This document shows, piece after piece, positions 13,801 through 23,600 of a DNA stretch of 64,000 nt. The translations under genes and the position numbers were made by a program. The stretch comes from Undaria pinnatifida. Its lineage: Eukaryota > Sar > Phaeophyceae > Laminariales > Alariaceae. The notes beneath the pieces are model-generated. The model was not told where the DNA came from. It searched no databases and was given only the letters and a program-made list of their open reading frames with translations. Each line of letters starts with the position of its first letter. Positions within the stretch are counted from its first letter, which is position 1. The stretch is from the NCBI GenBank assembly GCA_012845835.1, contig JABAKD010000023.1, forward strand, positions 23,313,108-23,377,107, given 5' to 3'.

Positions 13801-16530
13801 AATGGAGTTCATACGTTGCGGCAAGGCGTCGCAAAAACATTGCACGTGTAAGATATTGCTCATCCCGAGCAACTGGAAAAAATTGCTGGTACCTATCGCG
13901 CTTTCGCGGCGGGGTGCAGATTAAAATTTGAGATCGACGTGTGCGTGCACGATATATAGATATATGTAATGTGGCATAATGAACGAGTGAATCCCCATCC
14001 AGACTGCTGGGTAGGAGATAATCTTCACTGCCAAACGATCGTACGTGCACGATAATTAACGAGTGATTCCCCATGCGGACTGCTGGGTGAGAGATAATCC
14101 TCACAGCTAAACGCTCGTACGTGCACGATAAATACTATGTGGCATAATGCACGAGTGATTCCCTATGAGGACTGCTGAGTGAGAGAAAATCTTCACAGCC
14201 AAACGATCGACTCAATAGGTCTTGAGGGCGAACACAAGTATATAATATTGGAATATGAATGAATGGCTTCCCACCTGTATGGTTGGGTGAGAGAAAGCCT
14301 TCACTGCAAAGCGCTCGAGGGGTCTTGAGCGTGGATACTTGTAGATAGTCAACCGCAAGGGCAGTAATTACGTCTTGTTGGGTGACATGTCAACTGAATA
14401 TGGCTTCACGTCACGTTGGGCGCAGACCAATTCATATATTCTGTAAGTTGACCGCAACATCCGCTCCACATTACTGCTGTTGGGTGAGTCGTAATATCAT
14501 ACTGCTGTTGGGTGAGTCGTGATGTCATACTATACCTTTTATTGCAATGGAGTTCATACGTTGCGGCAAGGCGTCGCAAAAACATTGCACGTGTAAGATA
14601 TTGCTCATCCCGAGCAACTGAAAAAATCTTGCTGGTACCTATTGCGCTTTCGCGGCGGGGTGCAGCTTAAAATTTCAGATCGACGGGGATGTGCACGAAA
14701 TATATAGAATGTGGCATAATGAACGAATGATTCCCCATGCGGACTGCTGGGTGAGAGATAATGTTCACAGCCAAATCGATCGTACGTGCACGATAAATAT
14801 TATGTGGCATAATGAACGAGTGATTCCCCATGCGGACTGCTGGGTGAGAGATAATCTTCACAGCCAAACGATCGACTCGAGGGGTCTTGAAGGCGTACAC
14901 AAGTATGTAATGTGGCAATATGAATCAATGACGCTCCACCCGCATGGTTAGGTGAGAGAAAATCTTCACAGACAAACGCTCGAGAGGTCTTGGGCGTGGA
15001 TACTTGTAGATAGTCAACCGCAAGGGCAGAAATTGCGTCTTGTTGGGCGAAATGTCAACTGAATATGGCTTCACGTCACGTTGGGCGCTGACCAATTCAT
15101 ATATTCTGTAAGTTGACCACAGAATCCGCTCCACATTACTGCTGTTGGGTGAGTCGTGATATCATACTGGAGCCTGTCCTGTGACCACGGACTTAAATAT
15201 GCGAGTAATGTGAGAACAACAACAACACCAACTGCTGTTGGGTGAGTCGTGATGTCATACTGTACCTCTTATTGCAATGGAGTTCATACGTTGCGGCAAG
15301 GCGTCGCAAAAACATTGCACGTGTAAGATATTGCTCATCCCGAGCAACTGGAAAAAATTGCTGGTACCTATCGCGCTTTCGCGGTGGGGTGCAGATTAAA
15401 ATTTGAGATCGACGTGTGCGTGCACGATATATAGATATATGTAATGTGGCATAATGAACGAGTGAATCCCCATCCAGACTGCTGGGTAGGAGATAATCTT
15501 CACTGCCAAACGATCGTACGTGCACGATAATTAACGAGTGATTCCCCATGCGGACTGCTGGGTGAGAGATAATCCTCACAGCTAAACGCTCGTACGTGCA
15601 CGATAAATACTATGTGGCATAATGCACGAGTGATTCCCTATGAGGACTGCTGAGTGAGAGAAAATCTTCACAGCCAAACGATCGACTCAATAGGTCTTGA
15701 GGGCGAACACAAGTATATAATATTGGAATATGAATGAATGGCTTCCCACCTGTATGGTTGGGTGAGAGAAAGCCTTCACTGCAAAGCGCTCGAGGGGTCT
15801 TGAGCGTGGATACTTGTAGATAGTCAACCGCAAGGGCAGTAATTACGTCTTGTTGGGTGACATGTCAACTGAATATGGCTTCACGTCACGTTGGGCGCAG
15901 ACCAATTCATATATTCTGTAAGTTGACCGCAAAATCCGCTCCACATTACTGCTGTTGGGTGAGTCGTAATATCATACTGCTGTTGGGTGAGTCGTGATGT
16001 CATACTATACCTTTTATTGCAATGGAGTTCATACGTTGCGGCAAGGCGTCGCAAAAACATTGCACGTGTAAGATATTGCTCATCCCGAGCAACTGAAAAA
16101 ATCTTGCTGGTACCTATTGCGCTTTCGCGGCGGGGTGCAGCTCAAAATTTCAGATCGACGGGGATGTGCACGAAATATATAGAATGTGGCATAATGAACG
16201 AATGATTCCCCATGCGGACTGCTGGGTGAGAGATAATGTTCACAGCCAAATCGATCGTACGTGCACGATAAATATTATGTGGCATAATGAACGAGTGATT
16301 CCCCATGCGGACTGCTGGGTGAGAGATAATCTTCACAGCCAAACGATCGACTCGAGGGGTCTTGAAGGCGTACACAAGTATGTAATGTGGCAATATGAAT
16401 CAATGACGCTCCACCCGCATGGTTAGGTGAGAGAAAATCTTCACAGACAAACGCTCGAGAGGTCTTGGGCGTGGATACTTGTAGATAGTCAACCACAAGG
16501 TCAGAAATTGCGTCTTGTTAGGTGAAAAAA
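4840..16530 (+). repeat. Satellite B: hierarchical tandem array (637-bp A and 838-bp B monomers)
   Basis: Two related monomer types alternate. B-type units are marked by 'tggagcctgtcc' at 6101, 7592, 9067, 10542, 11380, 12855, 13693 and 15168, so the spacings are 1491, 1475, 1475, 838, 1475, 838 and 1475. A-type units start (tgctgttgggtgagtcg, then gatgtcatactatacc) at 6927, 8402, 9877, 12190, 14503 and 15978, with a diverged one at 4960. Each monomer contains smaller ~93-108-bp subrepeats built on 'gtggcataatgaacgagtga', 'gctgggtgagagataatctt' and 'gatcgtacgtgcacgata' (for example at 7135, 7228 and 7336). Central units look almost identical, while the left end (4840-6080) is diverged. The small open frames in every unit come from the repeat and show no sign of being genes. 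Confidence 0.95.
6101..6165 (+). repeat. 65-bp (CAA)-tailed insertion that defines B-type monomers
   Basis: A-type units read 'atcatac' directly into 'tgctgttggg'. B-type units carry 65 extra bases between the same two strings. The insert begins tggagcctgtcctgtgacc and ends in a short CAA run. It recurs at 7592, 9067, 10542, 11380, 12855, 13693 and 15168. It is nearly identical to 31980-32040, which has a much longer pure CAA tail, so it looks like a retroposed 3' end captured by the satellite. Confidence 0.8.
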
Positions 16531-17240
16531 AGTGAATGGCATAATCACAGGTCGCGGCAATGCGACAAAAATCTTTCAACTCTAAAATGCGGCTGAGTAA
16601 ATTGAAAATCTATATTCTGGCTGGTCACCTGTCGTGCGGTCGCGATGGGGCGCAGAATGGTTCAGAATGATCACATTGTTTTGTCTGCTGAATAGCTGTA
16701 CGTATATGCTCGATTTAAATAGCTGTGCAGTGTCACTAGACAACCTTGCTGGTACCTCTCACGCGGTTGAGATGTGGCGCAGATAAATGTTCACACTGTT
16801 TCCTATCTGAACAGCAGAATAAAAACTAAAATGGCATACGTTGAAAAAAAAAATGAGATCAATTAATCTCGGCCCGAATAGCAGCGGAGCAGGTCCATGC
16901 ATACCTGTGATGTCGGCATCGTGGCAAGACGACGATGGAATTGCAGTACGATTGCATTTCTCGATATGGTTTACCTTGTGTTGGTGGTATTGATTGTCAG
17001 ACAGGAAATATAAGTATTATTGCGGACACCTCTTGCGCGGTTGTGATGAGGCGTAAAATAGTATGATATTCTGAATCGAATTAACTGGCTTCTTCGCTGA
17101 AACACCAGTTCGCAAACAAGGCAGTGGTAATAATCGAGCAATTCGCCTGATAAGCAAAGGAGTACATGCACGAATATGATATGCGTGTGTGCCCATGCTG
17201 GCCGCTCGAGCGAAAAAAACCAAAAGTGCGTTTATTTCTG
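16531..17240. other. Eroded right edge of satellite B; no gene
   Basis: Three degraded versions of the satellite phrase 'cttgctggtacctattgcgctttcgcggcggggtgcag' (given here only by its parts: gctggtacct, gcgctttcgcgg, ggggtgcag) are visible near 16635-16660, 16745-16785 and 17022-17060. Flanking sequence is unrelated. I see no coding signal. Confidence 0.6.
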
Positions 17241-17415
17241 CATATACAGTGATGGCGAGCCACCCTGGTTCGACACCCCCTGCAAAGTTATGGCCGGCCT
17301 TTTAAAACTTGCTCTCAATATGAATGCTGGCCTCGAACCATGTTCGCGGGTTGATATGTTTCTGAAAAAAGAGGTTTAATTTCGACTCGAGGACATGGTG
17401 TGGCCAGAGACGACC

Positions 17416-18745
17416 ACGATGAGCGGCAAGTCGAGTGGTGCGAGCAGCCGGTCGGGTGGTGCTAGCAGCAACGCGGGCGAACATTCACTTCGTCAAGCTG
17501 AATACGCTGTGCGCCGCGAGGCGGTTAACGATCGGCTTGACGCGATCGGGGCCGGTGCGGCCGAGAACGGGGGGGCGGCTCGAACAGATTGAGGACAGTA
17601 CCGCCGAGGAAGGGGGGGCGGCTCGAAAAGATTGAGGACATGCTCGGGCACCTCCAGAATGTGCTGGATGACATCCAAGCCAACCAAGACGCTGACGAGC
17701 CGAACAGTGACCAGGGGCAGCATAACGGTGCGGCTTCCGCTCGCGGTAACATGTCAGATAAGTTATATCTGAAGGAGAGGATAACGGCTTGGAATAACCC
17801 TAACCTTCGAGCGTTTTGGATACTTTGTGGTGAGAAGCCAAAGGGGTGTGAATTGTCGAGGGTCCAGCTGCAAGGGGCGTTCAAGAATACCGCCCTGGCA
17901 TCTTCTGCGGTAGTGGAACAGATCAACGCTTTAGCGGGGCATGATGTTACCGCGTGTATGCCGGGTGGGGCGGAACCGGGCACTGCTGGCACCATCGACA
18001 TCGAAAAGCAGTTCGCCATTCTGGCGAAGATGTTGCTTCTCGTCATCGGGCGGGACATTACTTCGGTGGGGGGAAAGGCCCGGGTGGAGCTACGCGCGGC
18101 ATTCCAGGACGGTGTCGACATGGTGACATCACACGGCGAAGCTAACCACCAATGATATCACACGGCGAAGCTAACCACCAAGCGATTTAAATGCCGGTCC
18201 ACAAGGTGGGGATAGCCCGCTTCCTAAACTAAGATCCAGAGGATTTGTCGCCCGCGGTTCACGACGCAGCTCTCTCCGCTAAGTCTAATTGGCACGAGCC
18301 GCCGGGAATCTACGAATTGCCAGGAGCGGTGGTTCCCACCTGGGCAAAGATTGACGCCTATATTGACGCTGGTGGGCTGGAGCACGTCGAAAATCACAAG
18401 GAACCGGTCGCACCTCGTGAAAATGGAGGGCGTGCGGTCAAACGTGCGCGCAAGGATGAAGACTCCGCGCAGCTTCCGTGCTTCGGTTGGGCCACCCGGG
18501 GGGTACACCGGTTCGAGTGAAAGGGAGATCCGTGCAAGTACCGCCACGACCCGATCGACAAATCCCGGAAACAGAAGGAAAGCGGAGGAGGCGCCAGTGG
18601 GGCCGCACACAAGAAACCCAAGGCTGGTGTTCGCAAGGTAGCGAGCGCTTCCGCGTCGGGAGACGGAGACGGGAGCGGAAAAGGTGGAAGCTCCGCTAAA
18701 TCGTCCAAGGGTGACGACGAATGGGGGTGCGGGCTCCGTCAGCTA
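17416..18745 (+). pseudogene. Gag-like protein of the DIRS-like element, broken (relic 2)
   Basis: The frame opens at ATG 17419 (SGKSSGASSRSGGASSN, then REAVNDRLDAIGAG). It is thrown out of frame by a 43-bp tandem duplication around 'ggcggctcga' (17574 and 17617). It resumes with KIEDMLGHLQNVLDDIQANQ, MSDKLYLKERITAWNNPNLR, KPKGCELSRVQLQGAF, SSAVVEQINALAGHDV and LLLVIGRDITS up to 18155. A ~30-bp duplication (18124-18183) breaks it again. It continues as HEPPGIYELPGAVVPTWAKI. The CCCH finger is damaged: PCFGWATRG is followed by a stop where relic 1 reads a Cys, then KGDPCKYRHDP remains. The C-terminus is Gly/Ser/Lys-rich. Relic 2 keeps the middle section better than relic 1, so the two together define the ancestral protein. 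Confidence 0.62.
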
Positions 18746-18755
18746 GCGGGGCCAA

Positions 18756-19518
18756 CTTTGGCGACCGAACGAGCTCGGGTTTCAGCGGATGACGTGCAGC
18801 TTGTACGGCCGAGGTTGGCGTCGTTTTCTCAACCAGGAGCAGAACTTGGGGCAAGCGGGTGCAGATCTTTGCGCAGGAATTTTGGGCACCAGTACCTCCG
18901 TCGATCAGTTGCGTGATCGTCTAAAATATCTTAGGCGTCGAGTTTCCGGTCTTGGTGCACTTTTCGTGGGTTAACCGCACAGGACCAGTATCTGCGACCA
19001 TGCAGTTGAGGCATCTTCAACGGAGTGATGCCGATCGGGCTGAGGTGCGATTCTGCGGCCATAAAGGCGACCAGGCTCAAGTTGGAAGCGTCATTGTACG
19101 TACCCAGAGCGAGGTTCGTGGCCCGTGTTCTGAGTTGGGTGAAGGTGGTGCTCTTATGGTAGCACTATTGTCATGTTTTTCAGCTCTACCTGAACACGCG
19201 CCACTTTCCTCGCACTGTTCAGGGAGGCAAGTAAGAATGTGGGGATATGGTCAGGCGTTTTGAGCATCGAGAGAGATGGTTGAAAAGTCGGGGCGAAAAC
19301 CCGAAGAATACGCTCTGCACTCGCTGAGGATAGGAAGTGCCTAGATGCTTGCAGCTGGAGGTGACGTGTCGGAACGCGTCATACAGCGAAAAAGGAGTTG
19401 GAAGTCCGTTGCATATAGGGTGTACACCCGGAATGATGCGGGCGATGCACGACAGGTGTCTCGTAAATTAGCTGTTGGCAAAGGTTTGCAAAGACAGCCA
19501 GGTCAAGATACTGTATGA
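18756..19518 (+). pseudogene. Start of ORF2 joined to tyrosine recombinase C-terminus (relic 2)
   Basis: From 18756 an open stretch LATERARVSADDVQLVRPRL overlaps the gag end and stops at 18974 (LGALFVG). Recombinase sequence begins near 19002: QLRHLQRSDADRAEVR, HKGDQAQVGSVIVRTQSEVR, LGEGGALMVALLSCFSALPE, VRMWGYGQAF. A frameshift near 19260 is followed by KPEEYALHSLRIGSA, an in-frame TAG at 19343-19345, then GGDVSERVIQRKRSWKS and YRVYTR (candidate nucleophile Tyr), ending SRKLAVGKGLQRQPGQ. The His-x-x-Arg, Trp and Tyr residues are visible. Compared with relic 1 there is an extra nonsense codon and a different upstream deletion junction. Confidence 0.65.
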
Positions 19519-19549
19519 GGTAAACTGTAGAAGTTCGGAATAACCTCGG

Positions 19550-20150
19550 TTGTGGAGGAGTCAATGGTGTTGGACCATTCGGTGTCTCAGTCGTCCGAGA
19601 ATTCGCACAGTAGAACCCAGACAGTGGAGGGAGGGAGATATGTTTATGAGCAAAGACATGTGGGTTTGAGGCAGAGTTTGATGCTGTGGTAGACATGTCA
19701 GCCAGCTGCTCTCCCTCGCAAGCCACAGAAAATGATAATATGCAACGCAACTCGAAAGATATATACAACAAAGAGAAATATTATGAGGAATCGGGAACAT
19801 ATGATAATAATATGTTTTTGTTTATATAGATAATTTGGCTTTATGGTTCATAGTTTTTTTGGCGGAATGCGTACGTAGCTTACTTTGGCAGCAGCAGCAG
19901 CTGGCATTGTTTGGTTGATCGCGCTTGTGGAGATACCAAGTGGATACCGCGCGGGACGGTGCTGGCACACTGGTAGAACACGCGAACAGACAGAGCTGTT
20001 GTTTACAACTGGACAGCGGTCGCTCACTGGACTAAATAATTCGTGATTTCTCCTGCCCAGCCACCCTTTTTCTTTTGATGGTTAGGGGACGGAGATATTA
20101 TGAGGATGTAGGTACTATTCTCGTATAACTGAGGGTATAAATATATATCA
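19550..20150 (+). repeat. 3' repeat R of relic 2 (single copy)
   Basis: Begins 'tgtggaggagtcaatgg' about 30 bases after the recombinase stop. Contains the G-rich/C-rich inverted pair (gtggagggagggagat at 19623 and gctctccctcgcaagccac near 19710), then the second block with 'gtggagataccaag' and 'ctggacagcggtcgctcac'. Confidence 0.8.
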
Positions 20151-20699
20151 AATCATTCCTTGGTGTCATGGACTTTGGTCAGGAGTTTTTTGTCTCGGCC
20201 TATGTATGCGATTCGCGGAACTGGAATTCTCGGTCGAACATAGCTTGGTTCGAGCGCCGCCTTCGGGGGGCGGCTCCAACGCCCCTCGCCCTGCCGTGTC
20301 CGTTCCGCACATCGACGTGAACGCGGACGGGTGCCGAGCGAGACGAGCGAGTGTCGAGGAGGAATTTTGGGAAAATTGTTGAATCTTGATGGCTGCAACG
20401 CCTGAATGATTCACAAAATTGGCATCATTTCCAAACGGTACGTGATAATGTTTGGAATTTTGCGGTGACATACTCTCGAGCGTTAGTTTCTTTGCTGTAC
20501 TTTTTTACTAGTTCGTTTGGTTTTTTGCCCGGCCTTTTTATTGCTCTTGTTTCTGCTCGTTTTGCCAGCTGGAAATTCATTTTTTTAGTGTGGGTTCACC
20601 TAAAACGTGACACAAGTTACCGACGATATCCAACAACTTCGCGACACAAATTACCGACGGCAAAACGTTTCGTGACAAAATAACTCCCAAACCATGGAA
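20151..20699. other. No gene seen between relic 2 and satellite C
   Basis: GC-rich in the middle, with a local hairpin (gccgcc ttcggg ggcggc, near 20256-20274). No recognisable protein, RNA or repeat relative was found elsewhere in the window. Confidence 0.5.
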
Positions 20700-23600
20700 T
20701 CATGACATTTTCATGTAACAGAATCTCGAGACAAAACCAAGCAGGTAGAGCCGTCTCTTCGGCCTTTGGCCCTGGCTTTAGCATGGCCGCTGACACTCCA
20801 GGCAGCCTCTGCTGTAGGCATGAACGAGTGCGGTTGATTCGCAGCGAACTATCCCGCTGTGCTCGCTTCTATGTGGCCATTGTCCACGCCATTTCATGTC
20901 ACCTCCCTTCTGTTTTGAGCTCGTCGTCGTGCCGTCGAGGTACGAGGAAACCCTTACGTACTGGGTGAGAACAGCAGTATGTACGACGGGCATGAACGCC
21001 AACTGACAACATTGGCAAACACACAACATCAGGTGCAGCAGCAGTAGCCGAAGGGCGAAACTTCAAGCACATACTGCAGCAACTAGTAGCAACCAGAACC
21101 ACAGCAGATATCTCAAAGTGCAGTACGAGTGCCGCTGGCAAGTTTAGTCGTACACGCATCACTCTGTCCAATAGTCTATATACAACAGAATCTCGAGACA
21201 AAACCAAGCAGGTAGAAGAGCCGTCTCTTCGGCCTTTGGCCCTGGCTTTAGCACGGCCGCTGACACTTCAGGTAGCCTCTGCTGTAGGCATGAACGAGTG
21301 CGGTTGATTCGCAGCGAACTATCCCGCTGTGCTCGCTTCTATGTGGCCATTGTCCATGCCATTTCATGTCACCTCCCTTCTGTTTTGAGCTCGTCGTCGT
21401 GCCGTCGAGGTACGAGGAAACCCGTACGTACTGGGTGAGAACAGCAGTATGTACGACGAGCATGAACGCCAACTGACAACATTCGGCAAACACACAACAT
21501 CAGGTGCAGCAGCAGTAGCCGAAGGGCGAAACTTCAAGCACATACTGCAGCAACTAGTAGCAACCAGAACCACAGCAGATAGCTCAAAGTGCAGTACGAG
21601 TGCCGTTGGCAAGTTTAGTCGTACACGCATCACTCTGTCCAATAGTCTATATACAACAGAATCTCGAGACAAAACCAAGCAGGTAGAAGAGCCGTCTCTT
21701 CGGCCTTTGGCCCTGGCTTTAGCACGGCCGCTGACACTCCAGGCAGCCTCTGCTGTAGGCATGAACGAGTGCGGTTGATTCGCAGCGAACTATCCCGCTG
21801 CGCTCGCTTCTATGTGGCCATTGTCCATGCCATTTCATGTCACCTCCCTTCTGTTTTGAGCTCGTCGTCGTGCCGTCGAGGTACGAGGAAACCCGTACGT
21901 ACTGGGTGAGAACAGCAGTAGTATGTACGACGAGCATGAACGCCAACTAACCACATTGGCAAACACACAACATCAGGTGCAGCAGCAGTAGCCGAAGGGC
22001 GAAACTTCAAGCACATACTGCAGCAACTAGTAGCAACCAGAACCACAGCAGATAGCTCAAAGTGCAGTACGAGTGCCGCTGGCAAGTTTAGTCGTACACG
22101 CATCACTCTGTCCAATAGTCTATATACAACAGAATCTCGAGACAAAACCAAGCAGGTAGAAGAGCCGTCTCTTCGGCCTTTGGCCCTGGCTTTAGCACGG
22201 CCGCTGACACTTCAGGTAGCCTCTGCTGTAGGCATGAACGAGTGCGGTTGATTCGCAGCGAACTATCCCGCTGTGCTCGCTTCTATGTGGCCATTGTCCA
22301 TGCCATTTACCCGTACGTACTGGGTGAGAACAGCAGTATGTACGACGAGCATGAACGCCAACTGACAACATTCGGCAAACACACAACATCAGGTGCAGCA
22401 GCAGTAGCCGAAGGGCGAAACTTCAAGCACATACTGCAGCAACTAGTAGCAACCAGAACCACAGCAGATAGCTCAAAGTGCAGTACGAGTGCCGTTGGCA
22501 AGTTTAGTCGTACACGCATCACTCTGTCCAATAGTCTATATACAACAGAATCTCGAGACAAAACCAAGCAGGTAGAAGAGCCGTCTCTTCGGCCTTTGGC
22601 CCTGGCTTTAGCACGGCCGCTGACACTCCAGGCAGCCTCTGCTGTAGGCATGAACGAGTGCGGTTGATTCGCAGCGAACTATCCCGCTGCGCTCGCTTCT
22701 ATGTGGCCATTGTCCATGCCATTTCATGTCACCTCCCTTCTGTTTTGAGCTCGTCGTCGTGCCGTCGAGGTACGAGGAAACCCGTACGTACTGGGTGAGA
22801 ACAGCAGTAGTATGTACGACGAGCATGAACGCCAACTAACCACATTGGCAAACACACAACATCAGGTGCAGCAGCAGTAGCCGAAGGGCGAAACTTCAAG
22901 CACATACTGCAGCAACTAGTAGCAACCAGAACCACAGCAGATATCTCAAAGTGCAGTACGAGTGCCGCTGGCAAGTTTAGTCGTACACGCATCACTCTGT
23001 CCAATAGTCTATATACAACAGAATCTCGAGACAAAACCAAGCAGGTAGAAGAGCCGTCTCTTCGGCCTTTGGCCCTGGCTTTAGCACGGCCGCTGACACT
23101 TCAGGTAGCCTCTGCTGTAGGCATGAACGAGTGCGGTTGATTCGCAGCGAACTATCCCGCTGTGCTCGCTTCTATGTGGCCATTGTCCATGCCATTTCAT
23201 GTCACCTCCCTTCTGTTTTGAGCTCGTCATCGTGCCGTCGAGGTACGAGGAAACCCGTACGTACTGGGTGAGAACAGCAGTATGTACGACGAGCATGAAC
23301 GCCAACTGACAACATTCGGCAAACACACAACATCAGATGCAGCAGCAGTAGCCGAAGGGCGAAACTTCAAGCACATACTGCAGCAACTAGTAGCAACCAG
23401 AACCACAGCAGATAGCTCAAAGTGCAGTACGAGTGCCGTTGGCAAGTTTAGTCGTACACGCATCACTCTGTCCAATAGTCTATATACAACAGAATCTCGA
23501 GACAAAACCAAGCAGGTAGAAGAGCCGTCTCTTCGGCCTTTGGCCCTGGCTTTAGCACGGCCGCTGACACTCCAGGCAGCCTCTGCTGTAGGCATGAACG

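Larger units (their letters stand above)
17395..20150 (+). mobile_element. DIRS-like tyrosine-recombinase retroelement relic 2
   Basis: Same part order and orientation as relic 1: gag-like ORF, start of the second ORF, recombinase C-terminus, then one R repeat. The reverse transcriptase/RNase H core is again missing, but the junction differs. Here the second ORF ends at VDQLRDRLKYLRRRV (about 18900-18945) and jumps to recombinase near 19000, whereas relic 1 keeps a later segment. Frameshifting small duplications (43 bp near 17574-17659 and ~30 bp at 18124-18183) and stops show it is dead. Confidence 0.62.

Noticed and set aside
6936-16426. Recurrent conserved frames of 72, 83, 86 and 128 codons in satellite B
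   Set aside because: They recur only because the DNA unit recurs, overlap on opposite strands, and show no known domain.
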